A stretch of DNA of 64,000 nucleotides. It comes from Lepidostoma basale (Eukaryota > Arthropoda > Insecta > Trichoptera > Lepidostomatidae). Location of the stretch: positions 1,736,001 through 1,800,000 of the forward strand of contig JAHDVF020000010.1 in the NCBI GenBank assembly GCA_022606425.2. The letters are read 5' to 3'. Under the pieces are notes generated by a model. It was not told the origin of the DNA and ran no database searches. It saw nothing but the letters and a program-made list of their open reading frames with translations. Positions 52,385 to 63,764 of this stretch are shown piece after piece (the stretch's first letter is position 1; the number at the start of each line of letters is the position of its first letter). A program made the position numbers and the translations under genes.

Positions 52385-53640
52385 GTATACATATTTAAAA
52401 AAAATATTTAGATGCAAACATATACAGAACATATTACATTCCACGCCATTCATATTCCTGCCCCAAGTGTTCAGAGAATACGAATAATGAAACACTTAAT
52501 ATCCTTGAATTTTTAAGAAATTAAAAATATTTTTAAATATTATTAAGTTAGTAACAATAAGTTACAATAAGTTTATTTTTAACAATGAAATTAAAATAAC
52601 TCATTGTTGTTATTTTTATTCAATTTCAATTTCAAATTTATTAATTTAACAAAATAGACTTTACAAATATAAAAACATTTAAATCGCTTGGAAGAATGTG
52701 TCAACATTGTACGAGTATCACACGAACAAGTATCTATCCAATATTTGAAGTATTTTACTTTTGAATTTAGAATTTCATCAAAGCATTACGTGTCAGGTCC
52801 CCCTGACGCTGACGTCACCTGTTGTCTATAATAGTCTTGTGCAGCATTATATTAATGTGTAAAGGCAACAAGTCGTACCTAACTTAAGTTGCGGCTGTTT
52901 GGCGTAACACGGCCCAAAGCATTCTTATAACTGGCCTCTATCATATACATTCACAGATTTTTCTCTATCTCTTTCCTTTACTGAGGATATTCACTATCCC
53001 AATAGCCGCAAAATTGTATTAATTTGATACATGTTTTGGCAAAAGCATCATTTAAGTTGCTGATTTTACCACGGCACAGCCAAAACTTGCGGTCTTTTGC
53101 TGCGACACAATATGTATCCTGGCAAATGACAGCAATTTAAATTGCGGCCCATTACCAAATTATTAGTGCGACGGTCTAGCTAATATGTGGCGGCAAAACA
53201 CATTTTCTTTAATAATATGAAGCTTACTATACTTTTATGGCAAAAACGCATCTTAATCATTTCTAAGAACTGTATTCTTACTTTTAAAACTGAGTTTGCA
53301 TAAGAAAACTTATTTTAAATGATAAAATATAGCAAAAAACAAAATAAATGTATAAACCCGTTTATCTCAAAACTACTATTTTTAACTTGCGGCTATTTGC
53401 CTTTGCACATTGGTATAGCAGTAATCACATAGCGTCAATTCGTGGACAGTCTTGCGCAGGCGCATCTGTTCGAATCCCGCCAACAATAGTGTGCAAATTT
53501 GTGAACACTAATTTTTATTGTCTCACAAAAATCTTACAAGACTTCATATTCAGTATGAAATGTGACCATCTCTGGTTTCTATGACTCGTTTTACATTTGG
53601 CATAGATTTCATCAGGTTTTGGTCCATTCATTTTACTTGA
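52385..53640. other. Spacer without recognised gene
   Basis: AT-rich, with small frames lacking any recognisable domain. TTGCGGC-containing phrases (about 52890, 53080, 53140, 53390) hint at an old repeat that I cannot name. Confidence 0.35.
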
Positions 53641-53669
53641 TCTTCTTTGAACCAGATTTTGATTAAAGA

Positions 53670-54262
53670 GATAAAACCGAAAGAGCTGAAAGGGTTGGAT
53701 GTAGGTGCCAAAATGAGCGGAGTGTCAGTAAGCTGTCTCTTGTATGCGGATGACGCTGTCCTTCTTGCAGACAACGAGCATGAACTACAAGTCCTGGTGA
53801 ATTGTATGTATGAGGTATGCATGCGAAATGATCTGATGATGAATGTTAATAAGTCCAAGGTAATGATTTTTGAAAAGGAAGAAACCACGACAGTCTGCAA
53901 CATTAGCGTGAATGGTGAAAATTTGGAGCAAGTAGTTGAGTTCGTGTATTTAGGTAGTATGTTTACAAGAGATGGGCGAGTGGAGAGGGATATTGAAAGA
54001 AGGGTTGGGGCAGGCAACAAAGTGAATGGTGCACTTAAAGTTGTCATCGCAAACAAAGTCCGAGGAAAACGTGGCACGATCAAATAAATCAAATATTGAA
54101 TGTCGGCCATGTGAGGAGTCAGAGAAATCGACGCGCGTGCATGACACGATGTATGAATGTTGAGGAAGCGAGAGAAATATGTCAGGAAAGAAAAGTGTGG
54201 CAGTCCATTCTTTCTGCCTACCCCTTCGGGGAGACGGTGTGATGGTTAGTTAGTTAGTTAGA
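53670..54262 (+). mobile_element. Family A LINE with internal deletion, (GTTA)n tail
   Basis: VSCLLYADDAVLLADNEHEL with intact YADD, through VVIANK, then a direct join to RGKRGTIK (the PRKTWHDQ codons in another frame), deleting about 330 bp. Near-identical to the 43672 copy. Tail 54243-54262. Confidence 0.8.
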
Positions 54263-54274
54263 GATAAAACCATC

Positions 54275-55435
54275 GTTTTTCAGCTTGTGCAATTCATTTT
54301 TCGCAACTTCTCTGAAGAATAGCCCACAAGTTTTCAATTGGATTGAGGTTTGGTGAATTTCCTAGGTAATCTAAACCTTAACACAATTTACTCACAATTT
54401 AAATTACGCAGTTACTTTTCTTGGGGTACCGCGTATTCAAGAAAGATCTTGTTTAAAAATGGAGTTTTCCGTTGGCCAACGTTGGGAATTACTTTTATTT
54501 AAACCACTTCAATATTTGTCAGAAGTCACCATTCTGTCAATTGGCAATAGCGATCCTGGCCCATGAATAGAAAAGCATTTAACCGGATATTTCTTTTTTA
54601 CACTGGTTAACATGTATAGGGGACAGTTTCTCACGTTGTGATTTCCTGACGTAGCGTGACCGCTTGACCCTGCAAAATGAAATGGGTTTCATCTGAGGAA
54701 AGAATGCTATTCAATTCTTTTTCTCTCTATTTTTCACATTTTCTTGCTCAAGGTAGTTTCTTTTTCATTATTGCTGTAGTTAAAAGTTATGTTTTGTATT
54801 ATAAATACCAACAACTAATTAATTAATATGAATGAAAACGTCTGTCTTCTAGGAGTTTTATTATATTTTAGATTGAATGACATGTTTCGCCCTTCTAAGG
54901 CATTGTCAAATGTGCCGAGAATGAAGTGGGCGATCGTTTATATACCCGAGTTAATGTAACAGAATATGGTGGTTAAACCAAAGATTCTTCTTAACTTTGC
55001 GGTGTTCATGTTTGCGTCGCCAGTAAAAAATCATATGCGTGGCTATGTCAGCTACCTTGAATTTATTTTTGTCTTGAACAATGATGTAAAACTCCATATT
55101 AATAATTAAAATGAAAGAAAACACATTTAACGCAAACGGCTAGCATCCAGTAGCCTATGATAAATAGTGGAGTCATGAAAATGCCTGCCTCTGCTAAATC
55201 CGTTTGGAGGTCAAAACTTGTCAACCGACGATTTTCTATAGAAATTCAGTCCAAAATAGATTCATCCCTGTCACTAGTTTTGCGCTTTCTTCCACATTTT
55301 CCTTTTCGCTGGGGTGATAAACTGCCTGTCTTGTTATACTGTCTAATAGTTTTGTAAACAGTACCCAAATTAAACTTAAGCAATGTGTCATAGAAGAGTG
55401 TTCACTTAATGAGACTACCTTTACTCTTTTCACCA
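54275..55435 (-). pseudogene. Tc1-like transposase pseudogene with internal insertion
   Basis: Minus strand, from the right: RKRKTSDRDE-like and IENRRLTSFDLQTDLAEAG (paired-type HTH), then unrelated DNA with the 54840-54935 repeat, then ETHFILQGQAVT-like, and at the left PNLNPIENLWAILQRSCEK (DDE motif with terminal Glu). Many stops and shifts. Inverted repeats not identified. Confidence 0.65.
54840..54935 (-). repeat. Dispersed repeat with hammerhead-like core
   Basis: Minus strand: TTGACAA, helix II GCCTT-AGA-AGGGC, GAAACATGTC. Related to 10645-10760. Confidence 0.5.
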
Positions 55436-55700
55436 TAATAAGAGAGATATGTGAGGTTACTCAACCTCATATTATAAGGTGGGACAGACAGCGATAAAGG
55501 GACTGGTACGGTCATGTTCAAAGAATGGACACCACCAGACTCCCCTATATTGCATTGCATAATCAGCCTCATGCGACTCGTTCTCGTGGAAGACCTCCTA
55601 AAAGATGGAATCTCAGCTGGGAATCTACCTCACAGGAGGAGCAACATTCTGGAGAACAGACCACATAGATTTACAACAAGGAAGAAGAAGAAGAAGAAGA
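55435..55700 (+). mobile_element. Family C LINE 3' end, (GAA)n tail
   Basis: TGGTACGGTCATGTTCAAAG and CGTGGAAGACCTCCTAAAAG (WYGHVQRMD...RGRPPKRWN). Tail at 55680-55700. Confidence 0.6.
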
Positions 55701-55865
55701 AGTTTTTCTCGGCGACTCCGTTCTCTCTTCATCCATGCGTTCCATATGTCCAAACCAACGCAGTCATCCTAAATCATTTAATAATTTGTTTCATAATATT
55801 ATACTTTCTTCCGCTCTACATTCCTTCCTTACAACAGCATTTTAAATTCTATCGTACATCGTTGT
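55700..55865 (-). mobile_element. Family A LINE fragment
   Basis: TCTCTCTTCATCCATGCGTTCC and TTTGTTTCATAATATTATAC match the MNKI...WFGHMERM region in reverse. Confidence 0.5.
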
Positions 55866-55879
55866 TTTTCAAATGAATT

Positions 55880-56540
55880 ATATAAAAAATAGAGTTCGTT
55901 TATATAATAATAAAATCGCGTTGATTTAATGTGCGTATGTGTACTCAAATAAGCTCAAAATTCACTTGTTGAACGAATCCTGGCCACTAAGGGCGATCGA
56001 GTAATCGGGCAGTCAGCATCGAAATCTCACGTGCGGCAGACGTTCGCAAGTCATTGTTCTCTCTTCGATTACGAACAATAATTTGTAGATAAAAGGTTAA
56101 AAAAAACTGGTGCTTCCATAATTTTTTTAGACAGATATATATTTCTTTAAAATAGTTTAATAAAATATAAAAAAAAACGTGATACGTGAATACGTGATAG
56201 ACAATTGTTTTATTGTTTAAATTCGTTTTTTTTATCAGATTTTGTTTTTAAAAAAGTGATTAATCAAATGGTAAGTACAACATGAGTCACTTTTGTTTAT
56301 TTCTAAAATTCTTTTATTTTACAATAAAATAATTTGATAATATTTTGATAATAATTTGATAATAACTTCGGCGTTCGTTATTTGTTGTCAATACACGAAT
56401 TACAATTTTGTTATTAAAATAACCCAAAATTGACAATTAGTTTTGACTATAGAATGTTATCAGCATAAATTAGAATTTTATGATATATTTATCTATAAAA
56501 TTCACGGGTATCACATTAAAAATATATGTTTCTTCCTTTC
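55880..56540. other. AT-rich spacer without recognised features
   Basis: Short frames only; no shared repeat noted apart from simple TTTGATAATA iterations near 56333-56365. Confidence 0.4.
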
Positions 56541-56554
56541 GCAAGACACATTGC

Positions 56555-56637
56555 TTATTGTGACACTACCATCACCGGGAATCGAACCCGGGACCTTTGG
56601 TTTGGCAATCATAGCACCTGCCACGAATGTCGTCAAT
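56555..56637 (-). repeat. tRNA-derived SINE head
   Basis: B box complement GGAATCGAACCC at 56578-56589 and CTGCCACGAATGTCGT. 3' body absent. Confidence 0.6.
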
Positions 56638-56734
56638 TTAAAATAAATTATACATTTATTAACACTAGATTACTACATAATACAGGTATATTTTATTTGA
56701 CTAATTTATTAAGAGTGAATATGTAATAATTAAC

Positions 56735-57125
56735 TAACTAACTAATTAACCATCACGCCGTTACCCCGGAGGGATAGGCAGAGAGGATGGACCGCCATGT
56801 CGTTCTGTCCTGACATATAGCTCTAGCTTTCTCCACATTCATACGTCGTAACATGCATGCTCGTCGATTTTTCCGACTTCGAATGTGGCTTGGTCTTCCA
56901 CGGCTTCTCTTTCCACTCACACTGCTTGTATACAGCATTTTAACCAATCTTCTCTCGTCCATTCGTTCTATATGTCAAAAACATCTCAGGGATTCTTTTT
57001 TTTATTTTTACTTATGATGCAATCATCTGCCTTACATTTCTTCCATATTTCGTCGTTCGGTATTCTATCATACTCGTATATCGTTTTTCCGCACATTCTT
57101 CTCGGTGTTCTCATTCCTACGGCAT
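56735..57125 (-). mobile_element. Family A LINE (TSSVS subfamily) with (GTTA)n tail
   Basis: Frame 56753-56962: MDERRLVKMLYTSSVSGKRS, then a deletion of the TWHDQINQ segment, RSRKNRRACMLRRMNVEKAR. Confidence 0.7.
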
Positions 57126-57590
57126 TTATAATAATAATAATAATAATAATAATAAATTGGATGATTTATAGAGTGCCATTTTTATGAATTAATCATCTCA
57201 AGGGCGCTGTAGCTCCATTTTATGAACTAGTTGAAGATAAATATTTTAGTTAAAGTGAAAATTTTGGTTCAGAATAAAGATTTTGTTAAAAATAAACATT
57301 TTGTTAAAAATAAAGATTTTGTTAAAAATAAACACGTTAAAAATAAACATTTTGTTAAAAATAAAATTTTTGTTAAAAATATTTAAAAACAATTTGAATG
57401 AACGTTTTGTTAAGAATAAACATTCAGTTGAAAATAATTTTTTTTGCTAAAAATAAACATTTTGTCAAAATAAACATTTAGTTATAATAAACATTTTGTT
57501 AAAAACAAACATTTTGTTAAAGATAAACATTTTTGTTAAAAATAAAACATTTTAGTATGGGGGCTGCACCTGACGCAGTCGATCAACAAA
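57125..57590 (-). mobile_element. CR1/L2-like LINE 3' UTR (family F1) with 18-bp minisatellite
   Basis: (AAT)n tail at 57128-57155, conserved GATTTATAGAGTGCCATTTT end, about 15 copies of an AAAAATAAACATTTTGTT-like unit (57230-57555), then GGGGGCTGCACCTGACGCAG coding edge. Head-to-head with the next element. Confidence 0.65.
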
Positions 57591-58156
57591 CTTCAATCTA
57601 CAATCTGCGTTCAATGCAGCAGCAAGGCTCATTAAAGGCATTCCAAAAAAGTCTCATATAACACAACATCTCAAAGAACTTTACTGGCTTAAAAGTCCAG
57701 AAAGAATCCAGTATAAACTCTGCTGGACAGTCTTCAAAGCGCTACATGGAATGGCACCAAGTTATATATCTGAACTCTGTATAACGGACAGCCTAAACTC
57801 AAGGAAATCCACACTTGCTCTCGGCGAACTCCTCATCAATAGGAAGATTAGCTGAGCCGAAGCGTTGCCCCAGTACAAATTTCGGGGATCGAGCGTTCGC
57901 GGTAGCCGGTCCATCAGCTTGGAACAATCTTCCTTCACACCTTAGATGCATAAATGATCCGACAGATTTCAGATCTAAATAGAAAACCCATCTTTTTCAT
58001 ATTTCATACCCAAGTCAAACATTTATACTTTGTTCTACTATACTTTTAAACCGATCGCTTTTTAAGCGGTCACATTTAGATTTTTAGATTTAAAACACGT
58101 CTTAATGCGCCCTTGAGGTGATTACATCACAAAAAACGGCGCTTTAAAAGTTAGCA

Positions 58157-58187
<31 letters not shown>

Positions 58188-58190
58188 TGC
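57585..58190 (+). mobile_element. CR1/L2-like LINE (family F2), 5' truncated
   Basis: Frame remnants LKELYWLKSPERIQYKLCWT, VFKALHGMAPSYISELC, FRGSSVRGSRS. 3' UTR GCGCCCTTGAGGTGATTACA and (TTA)n tail at 58160-58190. Confidence 0.7.
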
Positions 58191-58214
58191 ATCAGGATAT
58201 GATAGTTTAAACAG

Positions 58215-58300
58215 GTGCGTTGCTTCACTTACATACATAAGGGTTGGCACTAGAACTCCATTATGTACTGCCATCTTTGCCTTAGTTGGAATATCTAATA
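58215..58300 (-). repeat. Family A LINE scrap
   Basis: TACATACATAAGGGTTGGCA and CTCCATTATGTACTGCCATC. Confidence 0.45.
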
Positions 58301-58689
58301 AACACGGTGTATACAGAATGATGTATTTTTTTACGTATTTTAATACGGCCGGGGTACCCCGTTAATGAAAAAGATATCTTCTAAAAACATACAAACCACT
58401 TCTTGTTATGAACTGTGCGCGTATTTCTGTCAACGCTCGTCCTCAAGACTTCGTAACTCTACGCGTTTCACCTAATGTGGACAATAACATTAAACCATTC
58501 AAATATCAACTTTCATTGGCTTTACAAAAATGAAGTCACCTAAAAAATAATAAATTATTTATATTAAGTGTGACTAACACTTAAGCGTAACACATTTTGT
58601 TTATTTTATATTCACCTTCATTTTGTGATGGAGATTACAGAGGTTCAGCTATTGGGGCTATTCCTTGTTTCTTCTAACTGAGGCAGCTA

Positions 58690-59660
58690 AAACATAAGGA
58701 GATATTTACCTATTGATGAAGTTAGGACCCTTGTAAATTCTTTTGTAGTGTCACGTTTAGATTATTGTAACGGAATGTACGCTGGATTGCCAAATAATCA
58801 ATTAAGCAAAATACAAAGGGTATTCAATGCTGCTGCCTGATTGATTATGGGGTAACAAAACTATATAGTTTTGGGGCCAACTCTCTGCAGCTTCAAAGAG
58901 ATGGGCATCTCATAACCAATTTCATTAGATTACTCAGGGGATATTTCGAGAACTCGGCCGTGCTGGAGGGTGTTCGGCTTTATGTCGCTGATAGATATCT
59001 CCCTAGATTGTTTTACCTACCGGCCGCCAGGAAGGTGAACGCGGTCGGGTGACTGAACGCGGTCTCCTCGGAGATCGACGTCTTTCATATTAGTGAAAGT
59101 ACACCCAGAAGGCAAATACTATTAATTCTGAAGAGTATCCTGTCTTCTTAATGTCGTACCATCTCTCATGTGTTTCTGGTAGTATACTATACACAATATA
59201 TTATTTTACTTGTTCTCAATAGATGCCTTAAAAATTAATTTTGTAATATTTATTGATGAAATAAACTGATTTGATTTGATTATATGTCATATCACGCCGC
59301 TCCTGGAGGAACTTCACAGACTTAAAATCCGAGACGGAGTAAAATACAAATTGTGTTTGGACAATGTTTAAGGCTAGATACCAAAGAGCGCCAACGTGTA
59401 TTTCGGACCTCTGCGTGACACCCATGCCAACGGAAAGGCAACGTTCACTCCGATCAGTAGAAACAAGTGCAAACAACATATCAACTACAGTCAGAGCCAA
59501 TAAAGCAAGTTTCTTTGATCGTGCTTTCAGCGTTGCGGGTCCGTTGGCGAGGAATAGCATCCACGTTAGTATTAAATATGAGGATAGTGACGTTAAATTT
59601 AAGAAACTTCTAAAAACTGCATGGTCAGTCATTTCCGTCTTGGAGTAATTGAATTTATAA
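58690..59660 (+). mobile_element. CR1/L2-like LINE split by a second LINE
   Basis: Left part 58690-58847: VRTLVNSFVVSRLDYCNGMY and PNNQLSKIQRVFNAAA. Right part 59282-59660: MFKARYQRAPTCISDLCVTP, RANKASFFDRAFSVAGPLAR and a C-terminal KFKKLLKTAWSV. The interruption removes nothing obvious. Confidence 0.65.
58848..59281 (+). mobile_element. Jockey-clade LINE 3' end with (TTTGA)n tail, nested
   Basis: Remnant FIRLLRGYFENSAVLEGVRL coding (like 15858-16725), 3' UTR GTGTTTCTGGTAGTATACTA, tail TGATTTGATTTGATT at 59266-59281. Short flanking GATTAT repeat on both sides. Confidence 0.65.
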
Positions 59661-59689
59661 AACGGCGTACTTAAAATATAAATCATCAA

Positions 59690-60030
59690 AATAATAACAA
59701 TAGTATGATAGGAACACTGTTGGAAAGGTGATTTGGTGGGTTGTTGGTTTATGCGGGGGCTTGATTCATGTGGCCTGGAGTGTTCCTCTGAAGTAGAATC
59801 GATTTGAGCACTTGTGGCGACTGGAGGTGTTTGGATAGTATTTTTATTATTATTGTGGAGTTAGGATGTGAGAGGATTCCTTCGTAAAACGTTCGGCATG
59901 TTCCCGAATGAATTACTCTATCATCGGGATTTCAAATTATAGGTGCAGTTGTGTGATCCTGGTCCATGAAGGTGCACCAAGCGATAAACAGATAGCCTTA
60001 TTTTGCACGATTTAGAGTTTATGTATGTGA
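59690..60030 (-). mobile_element. Jockey-like LINE fragment, (CAAGTC) family
   Basis: GAACACTGTTGGAAAGGTGA, GTGTTCCTCTGAAGTAGAAT and GTGCAGTTGTGTGATCCTGG match 41640-41960. Confidence 0.6.
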
Positions 60031-60137
60031 CGTGATTAGCATACGAATAACTTTTCATGTACTAGGTATACGTGGTTTTTATACCTCCCAAGGTTACCCG
60101 TTATAGGGAGGCTTTTAACCACTCTATACAATTACAA

Positions 60138-60345
60138 TGGTCTTCGTGGCAGAGTGGCAACGGTTATGACTGCCACACCAAAGGTTCCGGGTTCGATTCC
60201 CGGCGATGATAGTGCGAAATAACATTATTCTGGTAAAATTTACGTGACATTAAAAATGGCAATAGACTAGCTACCTATCACATGTCATGATAATCAATAG
60301 CTAAAAATATGTATGCAGTTATTGGGTTGAAATAACCTGTGGTAC
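60138..60345 (+). repeat. tRNA-derived SINE
   Basis: GTCTTCGTGGCAGAGTGGCA (A-box region), GGGTTCGATTCCCGG (B box, 60187-60201), body TAGCTACCTATCACATGTCA, end TTATTGGGTTGAAATAACC. Confidence 0.75.
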
Positions 60346-60429
60346 CTATGCAAATACGAGTATGTAGAAAGCAACGGTTAACTACCATATAAAGGTCCAA
60401 GTGGCATCCCAAGAATCAGCAAAGATGTT

Positions 60430-60590
60430 AATATTCTTGTAATAGTATCTTGTATTCCTAATGTCGAACCATCTCACATGCGTTCCTGGTATTATATATT
60501 TTTTTATATATTTTACCTGATCTCAACATTGTATTATAATATCTTTTGAGAACAAATAAACAGATTTGATTTAATTTGATTTGAATAGAT
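60430..60590 (+). mobile_element. LINE 3' end with (TTTGA)n tail (family E2)
   Basis: GTCGAACCATCTCACATGCG and ATTTGATTTAATTTGATTTG. Confidence 0.5.
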
Positions 60591-60599
60591 TGATCGTTG

Positions 60600-60930
60600 T
60601 GGTTTTAATATGGTAAAACTCAATTGTCGTCCCGACAACATATTTATCACTCTTTCAGAACATGCTCTTTCCACATGATCTCTCCAGTAGCGTCTTCTCA
60701 ATCTTCCCCATCGCACGACATCTTCTACATTGCAGATCTTTCTTATTTCAGAATTTTTTATTCTGTCTCGGAGTTTCGTTCTGCAACGGATCGGAGAGTC
60801 TTCATTTCTGTGGTTCTTAGGAGACCTTTTGTTCTGATAGTGTCAGCTCTCGTTTCTATTCCATATGTCATTATAGGACGTACGCATGTCTCGTAGATTC
60901 GAATTTTGCCCTCCTAAAATCTCCCTGATG
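60600..60930 (-). mobile_element. Family C LINE fragment
   Basis: Minus strand IRIYETCVRPIMTYGIETRA, RTKGLLRTTEMKTLRSV, GRLRRRYWRDHVERACSE, with one frameshift between the halves. Confidence 0.65.
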
Positions 60931-61117
60931 TATTGTTGAAAAACAATATTGTTTTTCAATAGCTTAATATTTGGAAGCAATAGCTATCTAATACCAATAA
61001 AGATTACAAAAAAGTGTTTAAAAAATGATCGTAACTTATTTAGAAAAGCATTATTTTTAAGGACAACGCTCATAAATTAACCTGACAACTGGAAAATTAA
61101 CTTCACATAGATTTTTT

Positions 61118-61252
61118 CTTCTTCTTCTTCTTCTTCTTTTGATAGATCTGACGATCTGTGACACAGAAATCATATCTCGTCGGATGATGAGATCCAGCTG
61201 TCCCTCCATCTCTTAGGCGGTCTTCCAGGTGGGCGGTGTCCGGTTTTTCCGT
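61118..61252 (-). mobile_element. Family C LINE 3' end
   Basis: (TTC)n tail at 61118-61138, GACGATCTGTGACACAGAAA, CATCTCTTAGGCGGTCTTCC. Confidence 0.65.
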
Positions 61253-61279
61253 ACATTAATATTAGGGCCCTTCCAAACC

Positions 61280-61411
61280 TTACAATTGCATGTAATTGTT
61301 AAGTTTTGGAGTTAATATTATAACTTTACAATGTATGTAATTATTAAATTTAGGATTTAATATCACTAATTTACAATTTATGCAATTGTTAAGTTTTGGA
61401 GTTAATACTGA
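61280..61411. repeat. Three tandem copies of a ~45-bp unit
   Basis: TTACAATTGCATGTAATTGT plus AAGTTTTGGAGTTAATA, copies starting near 61280, 61326 and 61371. Confidence 0.75.
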
Positions 61412-61486
61412 AAAATAAGTGTATAAATAACAACATTTACACGAACAACATAACAAAAGTAATACAAACAAAAAAAATATCCAAAA

Positions 61487-61662
61487 CCATCAGACGAGAG
61501 AACGAGTTGTTAGATGATGAAGGATTTCCAAAAAACAAAAATATTCAAGTAAGAAATGATAGAACTATTGTATTCGTGGATGCTCCATCCAGTGAAGACG
61601 ATACTCCTGAAAAACCAGGTACAGACACTGACGAAGATGGATGGAATGCGTCTTCAGTTTAA
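61487..61662 (+). CDS. Unrecognised acidic open frame, possible terminal exon
   Basis: From a possible acceptor CCATCAG|ACGAGAG the frame reads RENELLDDEGFPKNKN, TIVFVDAPSSEDDTPEKPGT and DEDGWNASSV to TAA at 61660-61662. The composition (acidic, Ser/Pro, no low-complexity AT translation) looks more protein-like than neighbouring frames. The upstream part from Met 61396 is Asn/Lys-rich and probably non-coding. I cannot assign a family; it may be a host terminal exon or a transposon protein C-terminus. Confidence 0.35.
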
Positions 61663-62154
61663 TACTATTTAAATTTTTTGGAAAATTTTATATAAATTAG
61701 GTACATGTAATCTTTTGATAATACCTTAGTCAGGCGAAAAATTGTCATTCAAATAAATTATAATAAATTTTCTAGAAAGCAGACGTTTTCATTCGAATTA
61801 AAAAATTTAAATCTAATTATTTTACTGAAATCTCTTCATGAAAGTTCATTTTAAATAATAATTAAATAAAAATGTGTTTTTTTAATAACCACTTCCACTT
61901 TTGACTTTATTTTGACAGAAACCGGGGTCTCTGTAGAAATAAAGTGAACATTGGATGTTATTATTTAAAAAAAGTTTTGTTTAATTATTATCTAATATGA
62001 ATGACATAATGAATTTATTATTTCTTGAACAATTAACCAAAACTGACTAACCACGACCTAAATTATTACCATCTTCCTTATAAATTACCACCAACCCTTT
62101 ACCACCAAGTTATCCACCATCATTCAGTCCTTTACCCTTACCGCAAACAATGCG

Positions 62155-62530
62155 GACAAAAAAAATCCTCCCCGATAGCCCACTACGTACTCCGCCAAAC
62201 AAAATGGTCTCACGCAGGACGCTATCTTCTACCCCAACTCCATCCAGGCACTGCTCCTCTTATCTTCCCCTCGGGAACAGACTTTTTTTATAAATACAAT
62301 CCCAACCCTAACTGGTCTTCCATTCCTTGACAATAATGTAAGACTTTATCATAAACCCTAAATCCCCCCTCGCCCTCTTTCGGAGGGACACTCCGGGTCA
62401 TACATTTAGCCCCATCATAAAACAACTACCAAATCGCATTCCAACAATGTTTCCCACAGACGTAAGAGGAATAGCCATTAGAGCTGAACCTCTGTAAGCC
62501 AGAAGATCCAAGTCCAAGTCCAAGTCCATA
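62155..62530 (+). mobile_element. Jockey-like LINE 3' end, (CAAGTC)-tailed family
   Basis: Near-duplicate of 13160-13535 (CTCCGCCAAACAAAATGGTC, TCTTTCGGAGGGACACTCCG), tail at 62507-62527. Confidence 0.6.
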
Positions 62531-62839
62531 TCAAATTATTAATAAGAAAACGTCTGTTTTCTTGAATTTTTTATTGTAGTTTCATTTTAATGCATTATCA
62601 ACTGTCCATTTTGTTAAAACCTTAGTAATGCGAAACATCTCATTCCCATAAACTATAATAACACCTTTAGAAAATATATAGGTAGGTACAATATTTTCAT
62701 TCGCATTAATGACTTATTGAAAAGCTAAATATTGTATTGTATTACTTAATTATTTTGCGTAATAACATAAAATAAATGTAATACTATGTTATTATGCGTA
62801 ATATAAAACGGATGTAAATTTGTTCGACCTTTCGGGTCT

Positions 62840-63290
62840 GATCTCTGTGGCAAAAGAAGGATAAAAGTATATAATTGCAGTAGAAATGAGAGAGTGGAAA
62901 TGAGAGATGAAGAATAATTGCAGTAGAAATGATATGAATAAGAAGTGAATGCGGTGCGAATGAAAGTGATATGAAAAACATATTGAAAGGAACATTAAGT
63001 TGGTTTAGACACACGAAAATAATGAATAAAGAAAGAATGGCAAAAATAGATTATGTTTACGGTGTAAATAGAACTAGAAATAGAGAAAGACCGAGGAAAA
63101 TGTGGCACGATCAAATAAATCTAATATAGTTAATGTCGGCCACGCGAGGAGTCGGACAAATCGAGGTGCGTGTATGATACGATGTACGGGAAGCAAGAGA
63201 GGTATGTCAGGAAAGAAAAGTGTGGAATTTCGTTGTTTCTGCCTATCCCTTCGGGGAGACGGCGTCATGGTTAGTTAGTTAGTTAGTTTA
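62840..63290 (+). mobile_element. Family A LINE fragment with (GTTA)n tail
   Basis: AAGTGAATGCGGTGCGAATG, GACCGAGGAAAATGTGGCAC, end GGGGAGACGGCGTCATGG plus GTTAGTTAGTTAG (63270-63290). Confidence 0.7.
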
Positions 63291-63294
63291 CATA

Positions 63295-63764
63295 TAACCA
63301 ATGATGAAAAATTTGAAGGCTTTTTTCTAGAAATTGGCTGACTATTGCGCTTTCTTACTTTGACTCTGGACGACTTTTAGGGGGTACTACAATTTAGATA
63401 AATTTCACCCCGAAGTCAATTTCCTATGTCGTGCCCTCCCCTTGTAAGGTATAAAATATCGCGAAAATCGTTTATGGATCAATTTTCTTTTGGTGTCTTC
63501 ATAAATTAGTATTCGTTAAATCGACTCGACTCGATTAGACTCTTAAATCGATTAAACCAGCACAAATCGCTTTGGAAATAATGTTTCACTGGTCAATAGG
63601 AAGTATTGCCAATGTTTTAAAGGTATTTATCCTGAGGGAAGGCTACATGTGTGTTAATACAATCAGTAGCCGGATTCGGAGGCTTGCTGTTTCTGGCTAA
63701 CATTGGGTAGAGAGGTGAGCTTGCTCCATGTCAGCTTTTAATGAATAATGAATTTATTTGTAAG
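63295..63764. other. Intronic or intergenic sequence before the zinc-knuckle exon
   Basis: No feature recognised apart from the acceptor region ATTTATTTGTAAG before 63765. Confidence 0.35.

Noticed and set aside
52059..52487. 142-codon plus-strand frame rich in HTHTHT
   Set aside because: Translation of the CA microsatellite plus the antisense of a LINE.
60150..60222. Genuine tRNA gene
   Set aside because: A- and B-box-like sequences are present, but a cloverleaf with a plausible anticodon arm is not, and the same unit recurs with a common 3' body: a SINE.
61280..61411. CRISPR-like array
   Set aside because: Three adjoining ~45-bp copies without unique spacers; an ordinary tandem repeat in an animal genome.
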